From DATBJJ01 sp036556425 (GTDB lineage: Bacteria > Acidobacteriota > Vicinamibacteria > Vicinamibacterales > 2-12-FULL-66-21): 64,000 nt of DNA. This document shows positions 15,875 to 24,306 of this stretch, piece by piece. The first letter of the stretch is position 1. Each line of letters opens with the position of its first letter. The notes below the pieces were generated by a model. The model was not told where the DNA came from and did no database searches. It saw only the letters and a list, made by a program, of their open reading frames with translations. Location: contig DATBJJ010000006.1 in the NCBI GenBank assembly GCA_036556425.1, positions 1 through 64,000 of the forward strand, read 5' to 3'. Position numbers and translations under genes: made by a program.

Positions 15875-16549
15875 ATGAGTCTGGATACGAGTAAGGGCAT
15901 TCGGACGTTGGCGGCCGCAATCGTCGTCGCAGCCTCGCTGAGCGTCGCACGCTCCGCGCAGGCCGAGACGATCGACTATCGCGGCCTGGGCCTTCACGTC
16001 AACAATCTCTCGATAACGGTTGGATCGCTCACGGAGATCGTCAGCGCAGGGGAGTTGAACTGGACGTGGCTGAACGGCACGCCTGCCGGGTACGCGACGA
16101 ACTTCTTCAGCTACTGCGTTGACGCGGTCAACGTGCTTCGCGACCCGCAGGTCGTGGACGTGCGCGGAACCGCGGACATGGGGAGCGCCGGCGCGAAGGT
16201 CGCATGGCTCTTCAACACGTTCGCCGACGAGGTGCGCGCGAGTGGTTCCGGTGTTCGCGCAGCGGCGCTGCAGGTCGCCATTTGGGAAGCGCTGTACGAC
16301 GCGTCAAACAGTCTGACCGGTGGTACGTTCCGTTTGAATACGACCGGCGCGGTTCGCACCCAAGCCGCCTCGTATCTCTCGCAGCTGTATTCCTCGAACT
16401 ACACGAACGCCCGCACGACGTGGCTCGACACGGCCCGCGGGCAGGACCAGATCACGCGCCAGGCCGTTCCCGAGCCAGCCACGCTGCTCTTGATGGGATG
16501 CGCGGGCCTGCTGTTCGCGCGTCAGCGCCGCCGGACGATGGTGAGCTAA
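15875..16549 (+). CDS. PEP-CTERM protein with thioester-domain-like motifs
   Basis: 224 residues from the ATG at 15875, which has GGGTGGGG about 6 bases upstream; ATG 15869 and GTG 15863 are close alternatives. A signal peptide (TLAAAIVVAASLSVARSAQA) is cleaved near residue 30. The C-terminus carries a full PEP-CTERM signal (AVPEPATLLLMGCAGLLF then RQRRR), so exosortase should cut it and release or anchor the protein. The mature part has a single cysteine, Cys81 in FSYCVD, and Gln133 in ALQVAIWEALYD. This Y-C and Q-x-A-I-W pair is the signature of internal Cys-Gln thioester domains, known from Gram-positive adhesins that bond covalently to amines. The thioester is inferred from motifs only. 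No separate promoter is evident, so it may be read with the gene before it; a strong terminator follows. Confidence 0.85.
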   Translation: MSLDTSKGIRTLAAAIVVAASLSVARSAQAETIDYRGLGLHVNNLSITVGSLTEIVSAGELNWTWLNGTPAGYATNFFSYCVDAVNVLRDPQVVDVRGTADMGSAGAKVAWLFNTFADEVRASGSGVRAAALQVAIWEALYDASNSLTGGTFRLNTTGAVRTQAASYLSQLYSSNYTNARTTWLDTARGQDQITRQAVPEPATLLLMGCAGLLFARQRRRTMVS

Positions 16550-16577
16550 GGTCCGCCAACGCCGCGACTTCTTCAAG

Positions 16578-16612
16578 GGGCCTGACCTCACAAGGTCAGG
16601 CCCTTTGCTTTT
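16578..16612 (+). terminator. Intrinsic terminator after the PEP-CTERM gene
   Basis: GGGCCTGACCT (16578-16588) pairs perfectly with AGGTCAGGCCC (16593-16603) around a CACA loop, followed by TTTGCTTTT. An 11-bp GC-rich stem with a T-rich tail 28 bases past the stop codon is a textbook Rho-independent terminator and separates the small-protein block from the EPS operon. Confidence 0.9.
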
Positions 16613-16789
16613 GTCGCCTGTCGCGGGACCAAAAGTCCTCCTGGGGAGAGACAAATGTCCGCGCCGGGAGGTCCAGCGGCGACGAAATCGGAGTAGGATC
16701 GCGAGGAATGCTCCGTTTTTCACGTGTTTTCAACGAAATCCCGCAGCCTGGGACACGGAGCGGTGTTTGCTCTCGTCTAGCTGGTTCCA

Positions 16790-19072
16790 ATGACACAGCG
16801 ATTTTGGTACGTCTGCCTCGTCCTCGCCCTGGCCTTGCCCGGGCTGTCGGCCTGCGGGAATCCGGCCGCGAAAAAGCAGAAATATCTCGAGAGCGGCAAC
16901 GCCTACTTCAAGAACGAGAAGTACCGCGAGGCGGCGATCGAGTACCGCAACGCGATCCAGATCGACGCGAATTTCGGCGAGGCGCGCCGGAAATTGGCCG
17001 AGACCTACGAGCGGCTCGGCGACCTGCCAAACGCGCTCGGCGAATACGTGCGCGCGGCCGATCTCCTGCCGGGCGACGCCGAGGTTCAGTTGAGCGCTGG
17101 AAACTACCTGCTGGCGGCGCGCAAGTTCGACGACGCGCGCGCCCGGGCGGAGGCGGTGCTGCAGACGGACGCGAAGAACGTCAAAGCGCAGGTGCTCCTC
17201 GGCAATTCGCTCGCGGGCCTCAAGAACTTCGACCAGGCGATCGAGGAAATCGAAGAAGCGATCAGAATCGATCCCACGCGCGGTCCAACGTACACGAGCC
17301 TTGGCGTGTTGGAGATGGCGCGCGGCAAGGCGGAGGCGGCTGAGGCCGCGTTCAAGAAGACGGTTGCGCTCGACCCGAAATGGGTGCCGGGGCGACTGGC
17401 GCTCGCGAACCACTATTGGTCGGTGGGACGCGCGGCGGAAGCGGAAAGCGAGCTCAAAGCGGCGCTCGCGCTCGAGCCCGGGAATCCAGTGGCGAACCGC
17501 GCGCTCGCGATCTTCTACATCGCCAACGATCGCGGCGCGGATGCCGAGCCGTATGTCGCCGCGCTCGTGAAGTCGGGCGCGTCGCCGTTCGCGCTCGCAG
17601 ATTTCTATCTGCTGAGAAACCGCCCCGACGATGCCATCGCGCAGCTCCAGCGGATCCGCTCGGACGGAAGATCCGGTAGCGACGCCGCGCACCGCCTCGC
17701 GCAGGCATACGCGATCCGCGGCAACTACGACGAAGCGCACCGCGTCCTCGGCGAGATCTTGAAGAAGGATCCGAAGGACAGCGAGACGATTCTGCAGACT
17801 GGTCAACTGCTGGCGCAGGAGGGCAAGCGCGACGAAGCGCTCGCGCAATTCAAAGCGGCCGCCGAGATCGACCCGAATTCCGCGCAGCTGCAGTTCGCCT
17901 TGGGCAGAAGCTATGCGGCGCGCGGCGACATGGATCAGGCGCGCCAGGCGTACAACGAAGTGCTGCGGCTCAATCCGCGCGCGGCGCGCGCGCAGCTCGA
18001 GATCGCGCGTCTCGATCTCGTGGCCGGGAAGCCGCAGGCCGCGATTCAAAACGCTCGCGACGCGATCCGCAACGAGCCCGAGAACGTGGAAGCGCAGATC
18101 GCCCTCGTCCGGGGCCTCGTCGCGAACCGCGAGATCGCGGCCGCGGAGCGACAGCTCGATCCGCTGCTTCAAGCGCACCCGAAGGTCGCCACGCTGCACG
18201 TGCAACGCGCGTTGATCGCGGTCGCGAAGAGCGACAGCGGCGCCGCGCGGCGCGCGTTCGAAGAAGCGTTTCGCCTCGACCCGCACTCCGCTGAAGCACT
18301 CGGCGGGCTCGTCGCCCTCGATACGGCGAGCGGCAATCATGCCGCGGCGCGTTCGCGTCTGGATGCCGCGCTGAAAACGCGTCCCGATCGACCCGAGCTC
18401 CTGTTGATTGCGGCGCGCGCCGAAGCGGGCGCCAAGGACTTTCCTGCCGCCGAACGATCGCTGAGGCGCGCGGTACAAATCGATCCGTCGCTGCTCACCG
18501 GGTACGTCATGCTCGGCCAGCTGTACTACTCGCAAGGCCGGCTGGACGATGCGCGGCGTGAATTCGAGACGCTGGCGGAACGGCAAGCGAAACCGGTCGC
18601 GGCGCTCACCATGCTCGGCATCATCGCGCAAGCGCAGAACAACCCCGAGCTCGCGCGCAAGAGCTTCGAGCGGGTGATCGATATCGATCCGCGCGCCCCC
18701 GTCGCGGCGAACAACTTGGCGTGGATGTACGCCGAGCGCGGCGAGCGCCTCGACGTCGCGCTCGAGCTCGCCAAAGCGGCAGCCGACGCGCTGCCGAAGA
18801 TGGCGGAAGTCCGCGACACGCTCGGCTGGGTCTACTACAAGCGGCAGACGAGCGATCAAGCGATCGCGGCGCTTCAGGAAAGCGTCCGCCTCGACCCGCG
18901 GAATCCGACCTATCACTACCATCTCGGACTCGCATACGTCCAGGATGGAAATGTCGCGCGCGCTCGTGAATCCCTCGAACGCGCGCTGTCGCTTCCACGG
19001 TTCTCCGCGGAAGCGGACGCCCGCCGCGCCTTGGCGGGCCTGGCGGCGACGCCGGCGTCGGCGGGACGATAG
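16790..19072 (+). CDS. TPR-repeat lipoprotein of the PEP-CTERM/EPS system (PrsT-like)
   Basis: 760 residues. A signal peptide with lipobox (VLALALPGLSAC) puts it on the membrane as a lipoprotein. Nearly all the rest is tetratricopeptide repeats of about 34 residues, from KYLESGNAYFKNEKYREAA to the end (NPTYHYHLGLAYVQDGNVARA), roughly twenty by eye. Length, lipobox and repeat pattern match the TPR lipoproteins found beside exosortase EPS loci, thought to act as periplasmic scaffolds for assembly or export. It heads the plus-strand operon: nadE starts 30 bases later. A weak sigma-54-like match (16756-16771) lies too close to the start codon to be convincing. Confidence 0.9.
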   Translation: MTQRFWYVCLVLALALPGLSACGNPAAKKQKYLESGNAYFKNEKYREAAIEYRNAIQIDANFGEARRKLAETYERLGDLPNALGEYVRAADLLPGDAEVQLSAGNYLLAARKFDDARARAEAVLQTDAKNVKAQVLLGNSLAGLKNFDQAIEEIEEAIRIDPTRGPTYTSLGVLEMARGKAEAAEAAFKKTVALDPKWVPGRLALANHYWSVGRAAEAESELKAALALEPGNPVANRALAIFYIANDRGADAEPYVAALVKSGASPFALADFYLLRNRPDDAIAQLQRIRSDGRSGSDAAHRLAQAYAIRGNYDEAHRVLGEILKKDPKDSETILQTGQLLAQEGKRDEALAQFKAAAEIDPNSAQLQFALGRSYAARGDMDQARQAYNEVLRLNPRAARAQLEIARLDLVAGKPQAAIQNARDAIRNEPENVEAQIALVRGLVANREIAAAERQLDPLLQAHPKVATLHVQRALIAVAKSDSGAARRAFEEAFRLDPHSAEALGGLVALDTASGNHAAARSRLDAALKTRPDRPELLLIAARAEAGAKDFPAAERSLRRAVQIDPSLLTGYVMLGQLYYSQGRLDDARREFETLAERQAKPVAALTMLGIIAQAQNNPELARKSFERVIDIDPRAPVAANNLAWMYAERGERLDVALELAKAAADALPKMAEVRDTLGWVYYKRQTSDQAIAALQESVRLDPRNPTYHYHLGLAYVQDGNVARARESLERALSLPRFSAEADARRALAGLAATPASAGR

Positions 19073-19102
19073 CGCGCCTAATCCACGTGACTCGGGAGCA
19101 GC

Positions 19103-20083
19103 ATGTTTTCAAGTGAAGTTCTACGGATCGATGCGCCGCAGGTTGCGGCTCGGATTGAAGAAGCGATTCGCGCGCAGGTGCTCACGTCGCTGCGCCGCCG
19201 CGGCATTGTCGTCGGCGTGTCGGGCGGAATCGACAGCTCGGTCGTGACGACGCTCGCCGCGCGCGCGCTTGGTCCGACCAAGGTGCTCGCGCTGCTGATG
19301 CCGGAGCGCGACTCGTCGTCCGACTCCGCGCAGCTCGGACGTCTGCTGACGACGGCGCTGGGCGTGCCGACAATCGTCGAAGAGTTGAGCGAGATCCTGC
19401 AGGCGGCCGGCTGCTATCGGAGGCAGAACGAAGCGATCCGAACTGTGTTCCCCGACTTCGCCGACGAGGACCGGTTCAAGATCACGCTGCCGTCGATCCT
19501 CGACGGCGATCGATTGAACGTGTCCGAGCTCACGATTCAGCGTCCCGACGGCACGCAGGCAACGGCGCGCATGCCGCTCGCCGCGTACCTCCAGATGATC
19601 GCGGCCACGAACTTCAAGCAGCGGTTCAGAAAGCTGATGGAGTACTACCACGCGGATCGGCTGAACTATGCCGTCGCCGGCACGCCGAATCGCCTCGAAT
19701 ACGACCAAGGGTTTTTCGTGAAGCAGGGAGACGGCGCCGCCGATCTCAAGCCGATCGCGCATCTGTACAAATCACAGGTGTATGCGCTCGCCGAGTACCT
19801 CGGCGTTCCGGCGGAGATTCGCAAGCGTCCGCCGACGACGGACACGTTCTCGCTGCCGCAGACGCAGGAGGAGTTCTACTTCGCGCTGCCCTACGACAAG
19901 ATGGACCTTTGCCTGTACGCGCGGAACAACAACGTCTCGGCCGCCGAAGCGGCGCCCGCCGTGGGCCTGACGCCTGAACAGGTGGAGCGCGTCTTCAAGG
20001 ACATCGATCAGAAGCGGCGCACGACGAAGTACCTGCACGCGCGTCCACTGCTCGTGGAACACGTGTCGGAGATCATGACCTAA
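19103..20083 (+). CDS. nadE: NAD(+) synthase-like enzyme, ammonia-dependent type
   Basis: 326 residues. The PP-loop for ATP pyrophosphatase chemistry is GVSGGIDSSVV near residue 40. The deamido-NAD/ATP region is GTPNRLEYDQGFFVKQGDG followed by KPIAHLYKSQVYALAEYLG. There is no N-terminal glutaminase domain, so it uses free ammonia or ammonia from a partner. NadE amidates nicotinate adenine dinucleotide, but the classical GTxNxSE motif is changed (NRLEYD), so a different acid substrate is possible. Its stop overlaps the ATG of the asparagine synthase (TAATG), suggesting coupled synthesis; NadE homologues are often seen in EPS loci beside amidotransferases. Whether this is the cell's only NadE cannot be told here. 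Confidence 0.85.
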   Translation: MFSSEVLRIDAPQVAARIEEAIRAQVLTSLRRRGIVVGVSGGIDSSVVTTLAARALGPTKVLALLMPERDSSSDSAQLGRLLTTALGVPTIVEELSEILQAAGCYRRQNEAIRTVFPDFADEDRFKITLPSILDGDRLNVSELTIQRPDGTQATARMPLAAYLQMIAATNFKQRFRKLMEYYHADRLNYAVAGTPNRLEYDQGFFVKQGDGAADLKPIAHLYKSQVYALAEYLGVPAEIRKRPPTTDTFSLPQTQEEFYFALPYDKMDLCLYARNNNVSAAEAAPAVGLTPEQVERVFKDIDQKRRTTKYLHARPLLVEHVSEIMT

Positions 20084-22098
20084 TGTGCGGCATCGCCGGC
20101 GTCATCGCGCTGCGTGACGATCTGCCGCCTGCCGACATCAACGAGGCTGCGCGGATGGCCGGCGCCCTCCGTCATCGCGGACCGGATGAATTCGGCCTGT
20201 ACCGGGATCGATTGGCGGCGCTCGCGCACGCGCGGCTCTCGATCATCGATCTGAGCGCGGGGCAACAGCCGCTCAGCAACGAAGACGGCACGTGGTGGAT
20301 CGTCTTCAACGGCGAGATCTTCAACTACATCGAGCTGCGCCAGGAGCTCGAAGCGCACGGACACGTCTTCCGCACGAAGAGCGACACGGAAGTCATCGTT
20401 CACGCGTACGAGCAGTGGCAGGACGACGCGTTCAGGCGGTTCAACGGCCAGTGGGCGCTGGCGCTGTGGAACGCGTCGACGTCGACGCTGGTCCTCGCGC
20501 GCGATCCGTTCGGCGTGCGGCCGCTGTATGTGGCCGAGCATGGCGGCCGCCTGTTCTTCGCGAGCGAAGTCAAGGCGATGTTCGCGGCGGACCCGACGCT
20601 GCCGCGGCGGTTCGATCCCGCTGGCCTCGATCAGCTCTTCACCTTCTGGACGCCCGTGGCGCCTCAAACGATCTTCGACGGCATCGAGGAAATCGAGCCG
20701 GGAACGACGCGCACCTACACGCGCGGCGCGCTCGTGCGTCAGAGCCGATGCTGGTCCCGCGCGTATCCGGCGTCAGACGGGGCGGCGTACGCGGGCACGC
20801 TCGATGACGCCGTTCAGGAAGTGCGCGCGGGACTGGAGCGCGCCACGAGCCTTCGCATGCTGCGCGCCGACGTGCCTGTCGGCAGTTATCTCTCCGGCGG
20901 GCTCGACAGCTCGCTCGTCGCGGCCCTCGGGCTCCGCGCGAAGGGCGCCAAGTTCTCCACGTTCTCGCTGCGGTTCGAAGACGCCGAGTACGACGAGACG
21001 CAGTATCAGCGTGAGATGTCGGCGTATCTGCAGAGCGATCACCACGAGGTGCTCGTCTCGAGACGCGATATCGCGCGCGTATTCCCCGACGTGATCTTTC
21101 ATACGGAGCGGCCCGTGCTCCGGACCGCGCCCGCGCCGCTGTTTCTTCTGTCGCGGCTCGTTCGCGACGCCGGCATCAAAGTCGTCCTCACCGGCGAAGG
21201 CGCCGACGAGATGTTCGCGGGCTACGACTTGTTCCGTGAAGCGAAGGTCCGGCGTTTCTGGGCGCGTCAGCCGGCGTCGCTGCGGCGGCCGAAGCTTCTC
21301 GAGCGGCTGTATCCCTACCTGCAACGATCGCCGGTCGCGCAGCAGGCGATCATGCGTCAGTTCTTCGGGCAAGGACTGGACCGTGCCTCGGCGCCGGGCT
21401 TCGGGCACGAACCTCGCTGGCGTGGCGCGTCGGCACTGAAGCGCCTGCTCGCCGGTGACATGCGTCCGCGCGCCGGCACGCCGGACTCACGCGATGCGCT
21501 GATCGCGGCGCTCCCGTCCGAGTTCAGCAATTGGAGTCCGCTCGCGCAGGATCAGTACCTCGAGACGCATACGCTTTTGTCCGGCTACCTGCTGTCGTCG
21601 CAGGGCGACCGCATGCTGATGGCCAACTCCGTCGAGGGACGCTTCCCCTTCCTCGATCGGCATGTCGTCGCGCTCGCCGAATCGCTGCCGGCGTCGTACA
21701 AGCTGCGCGTCCTCGACGAGAAGCACGTGTTGAAGAAGGCGGCGGCCGGGCTCGTGCCGCCCTCGATTCTCGGGCGAAAGAAGCAACCGTATCGCGCGCC
21801 CGATGCTCTGTCTTTCGCGGAGCCCGAGGCGTCGGACTGGATCGAGGAAGTCGCAAGCGCGCGCGCGCTGTCCGAGGCAGGTGTATTCGATCCGGCGGGC
21901 AGCCGGCGCCTGCTCGACAAGTGCCAATCGCGCGCCGCAGCGGGTCAGTTCTCGAACGCCGACAACATGGCGGTCGTCGGCATCCTGTCCGCGCAGCTCG
22001 TCCACCACCATTTCATTCGGACTCGTCCCGAGGGCTGCCCGCCGGCCCACGTGCGGACGATCGTGGACCGGCTCGGTACGCCCCTCGAGGCTGTCTGA
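20083..22098 (+). CDS. asnB: Asparagine synthase-type amidotransferase, EPS-associated
   Basis: 671 residues. Class II glutaminase domain from the catalytic Cys2 (MCGIAGVIAL), with LRHRGPDEFG, then the synthetase domain with PP-loop YLSGGLDSSLVAAL and VLTGEGADEMFAGYD. It moves glutamine ammonia to a carboxylate activated by ATP. Many members in exosortase loci are thought to amidate sugar acids or other EPS groups instead of aspartate; the substrate here is unknown. Longer than E. coli AsnB (554) because of insertions and an extended C-terminus (about 620-671). Overlaps nadE by 1 base and the acyl-CoA ligase by 1 base. Confidence 0.9.
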   Translation: MCGIAGVIALRDDLPPADINEAARMAGALRHRGPDEFGLYRDRLAALAHARLSIIDLSAGQQPLSNEDGTWWIVFNGEIFNYIELRQELEAHGHVFRTKSDTEVIVHAYEQWQDDAFRRFNGQWALALWNASTSTLVLARDPFGVRPLYVAEHGGRLFFASEVKAMFAADPTLPRRFDPAGLDQLFTFWTPVAPQTIFDGIEEIEPGTTRTYTRGALVRQSRCWSRAYPASDGAAYAGTLDDAVQEVRAGLERATSLRMLRADVPVGSYLSGGLDSSLVAALGLRAKGAKFSTFSLRFEDAEYDETQYQREMSAYLQSDHHEVLVSRRDIARVFPDVIFHTERPVLRTAPAPLFLLSRLVRDAGIKVVLTGEGADEMFAGYDLFREAKVRRFWARQPASLRRPKLLERLYPYLQRSPVAQQAIMRQFFGQGLDRASAPGFGHEPRWRGASALKRLLAGDMRPRAGTPDSRDALIAALPSEFSNWSPLAQDQYLETHTLLSGYLLSSQGDRMLMANSVEGRFPFLDRHVVALAESLPASYKLRVLDEKHVLKKAAAGLVPPSILGRKKQPYRAPDALSFAEPEASDWIEEVASARALSEAGVFDPAGSRRLLDKCQSRAAAGQFSNADNMAVVGILSAQLVHHHFIRTRPEGCPPAHVRTIVDRLGTPLEAV

Positions 22099-23651
22099 TG
22101 GTGCACCGGCTGCTCGAAGACGCCGCCGCGCTGTCGCCAGGGGCGGTCGCCCTCATCGAGCCGCGCCGAACGATCACGTACGCGGAGCTCAATCGGCTCG
22201 CGAATCGGTACGCGCATCTGCTGATCGCGACCGGTGTGCGCCGCGGCGATCGCGTCGTGATGGCGCTCGAGAACAGCACGGACCTCGTCGCACTGTATTT
22301 CGGTACGCTGAAAGCGGGCGCGATTGCGGTGCCGCTGCCGGCGGGACCTCGCAGCGATCGACTCGTGCGGGCGGTCGTCGACAGCAGCCCGGCGGTCGCC
22401 GTTGTCGATCCGGCGACGGCGCACGAGATCTCGTCAACGCATCCGCTCGCGTCGGTGCCGTCGTTGTTCGTCTCGTCCAACGTCGTGCTGACGCCCGGCC
22501 GGGGCGTGTCGTACGCGCGATTGCAGGACGCCGTCCAATCGGTCTCGGACGGTCCGGTAGACGTGCGGTCGATCGATGTCGATCTTGCCGCGATCATCTA
22601 TACGTCGGGCAGCACGGGCGAGCCTCGCGGCGTGATGCTCAGCCATCGGAATTTCGTCGCGAACACGCAGTCGATCGTGCAGTACCTCCGGCTGACGTCG
22701 CACGATCGCGTCATGTGCGTGCTGCCGTTCTATTACGTGTACGGGCTGTCGCTGCTCCACACGCACATCGCCGTCGGCGGATCGATCGTGATCGACAACC
22801 GGTTCGCGTTTCCGAACGTGGTTCTCAACGCGATGCAGCAGCATCGCGTGACGGGATTCGCCGGCGTGCCGTCGACGTTCGCGCTCCTTCTTCACAGATC
22901 CGGACTGCAGGACGTGACGCTGCCGCATCTCCGCTACGTCACGCAGGCCGGCGGCGGTATGGCTCCCGCGCGCGTCCTCGAGTGGCTCGAGCGGGGACCG
23001 CGCGTGCCGTTCTACGTCATGTACGGCGCGACCGAGGCGTCAGCGCGGCTCACGTATCTCGATCCTGCGAGGCTGCGCGACAAGCTCGGCTCGATCGGCC
23101 GTCCGATCCCGAACGTCGACATCGTCGTCGTCACCGAACAGGACACGATTGCCGACACCGGCGAGATTGGAGAGCTCGTCGCGCGCGGCACGAACATCTC
23201 GCGCGGCTACTGGAACGATGAAGAAGAGACGCGCCAGAAGTTTGGACCGCGCGGCTACTACACGGGCGATCTCGGCTACGCCGACGAAGAAGGGTTCCTC
23301 TTTCTCGTCGGCCGCAAGCACGACATGCTGAAGGTCGGCGCGCATCGCGTCGGCGCCAAGGAAATCGAGGACGTGCTTCAGGGATTTCCGGGGCTCCACG
23401 AAGTCGCGGTCGTGCCGGCACCGCACGCCATTCTCGGCGAGGTCCCCGTTGCGTTCGTCTCGATGCGCGACGGAGAGGCGGCGGACGCGGAAGGGCTCGG
23501 CGCGTTCTGCCGCGCGCGTCTGCCGCCGCACAAAGTGCCCACGGGGTTCTTCCTCCGCACCGAGCTGCCGAAGCTGGGAACGGTCGGAAAGATCGACAAG
23601 GTCCGACTTCGGGAGGAGGCGCGCGCATCCGTTGCCGACGCAACGGCGTGA
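22098..23651 (+). CDS. AMP-forming acyl-CoA ligase, exosortase-associated type
   Basis: 517 residues. ANL superfamily motifs: A3 loop IIYTSGSTGEPRGVMLSHRN, the A5 site FYVMYGATEAS, the hinge YYTGDLGYADEEGFLFLVGR, and the catalytic Lys near the end (LGTVGKIDKVRLRE). It activates an acid as acyl-AMP and passes it to CoA or a carrier protein. Related ligases are a regular part of exosortase A loci, next to an acyl carrier protein and a decarboxylase; neither is in this window. The start is fixed by TGATG overlap with the asparagine synthase stop. Likely role: supplying an acyl group to decorate the EPS, by inference. Confidence 0.9.
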   Translation: MVHRLLEDAAALSPGAVALIEPRRTITYAELNRLANRYAHLLIATGVRRGDRVVMALENSTDLVALYFGTLKAGAIAVPLPAGPRSDRLVRAVVDSSPAVAVVDPATAHEISSTHPLASVPSLFVSSNVVLTPGRGVSYARLQDAVQSVSDGPVDVRSIDVDLAAIIYTSGSTGEPRGVMLSHRNFVANTQSIVQYLRLTSHDRVMCVLPFYYVYGLSLLHTHIAVGGSIVIDNRFAFPNVVLNAMQQHRVTGFAGVPSTFALLLHRSGLQDVTLPHLRYVTQAGGGMAPARVLEWLERGPRVPFYVMYGATEASARLTYLDPARLRDKLGSIGRPIPNVDIVVVTEQDTIADTGEIGELVARGTNISRGYWNDEEETRQKFGPRGYYTGDLGYADEEGFLFLVGRKHDMLKVGAHRVGAKEIEDVLQGFPGLHEVAVVPAPHAILGEVPVAFVSMRDGEAADAEGLGAFCRARLPPHKVPTGFFLRTELPKLGTVGKIDKVRLREEARASVADATA

Positions 23652-23667
23652 ACCAGCGCAATCGCGC

Positions 23668-24306
23668 ATGACGACCGTCGATCGCTTCCTTCACTCCGTT
23701 CTGACGCATCCCCTTGCGATGTCGCTCAAGCGACCGCTCAAGGATCTCTGGTGGTGGGCATCAGGATGGCGCTTCGCGAATCCATCGATTCCGGCGAGGA
23801 TCGATTCGATTCTGTTCGTCTGCCACGGCAACATCTGTCGAAGTCCGTTTGCCGCCGATCTCGCGGCGAAGCTTCTGCGAGGCGAGGGACATCGCCACGT
23901 CCGCTGCGCCTCGGCGGGCATCCGAACGAATCCCGCGTCGCGTCCCCCGTCGGAAGCCATCGAAGCTGCCGCGGTCTTCGGCGCGTCGTTCGACAATCAT
24001 CAACCGCTTCAAGTGAGCGACGACGTGATCGCGGCGTTCGATCTCGTCGTGGTGATGGAAGCCGCGCACGCGGCGGAGCTCCGGCGGCGATACCCACAGG
24101 CGGCAAAGCGAATCGTGCTGCTCTCGCTGCTGGACGACTCCGCAAGCGGCAGCTACGCACGCTACAACATCGCGGATCCGTTCGGGCAGCCGTTCGCCAC
24201 GTTCGTCGACTGCTACCGGCGCATCAAGCGGGCACTGACGAATCTCGTCACGCGGCTCGAGGTCGAGGAATATCAGGCGGCCGCATCAGGAGGCCGCCGC
24301 TCGTGA
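23668..24306 (+). CDS. Low-molecular-weight protein tyrosine phosphatase (Wzb-like)
   Basis: 212 residues. Phosphatase P-loop FVCHGNICRSP (C-x5-R) around residue 52 and the general-acid loop YNIADPFGQP near residue 170. Usual Wzb/Etp proteins are about 150 residues; this one has a 45-residue N-terminal extension with a Trp-rich hydrophobic patch (LKDLWWWASGWRFANP) that could touch the membrane. Such phosphatases dephosphorylate the Tyr-rich tail of the Wzc kinase to control EPS chain length and export. Wzc is not in the window. Start ATG at 23668, 16 bases after the ligase; the stop overlaps the next ATG by one base. Confidence 0.9.
   Translation: MTTVDRFLHSVLTHPLAMSLKRPLKDLWWWASGWRFANPSIPARIDSILFVCHGNICRSPFAADLAAKLLRGEGHRHVRCASAGIRTNPASRPPSEAIEAAAVFGASFDNHQPLQVSDDVIAAFDLVVVMEAAHAAELRRRYPQAAKRIVLLSLLDDSASGSYARYNIADPFGQPFATFVDCYRRIKRALTNLVTRLEVEEYQAAASGGRRS

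Noticed and set aside
16756..16771. Sigma-54-like GG-N10-GC with TTTGCT before the TPR lipoprotein
   Set aside because: The -12 half is good, but the start codon lies only 20 bases after it, leaving an 8-base leader without a ribosome-binding site, and no GGCAGACT is present upstream.
16730..18922. 730-codon open frame on - opposite the TPR lipoprotein
   Set aside because: Antisense shadow of a repeat-rich gene; composition dominated by Arg, no ribosome-binding site, and the + strand gene has a lipobox and clear TPRs.
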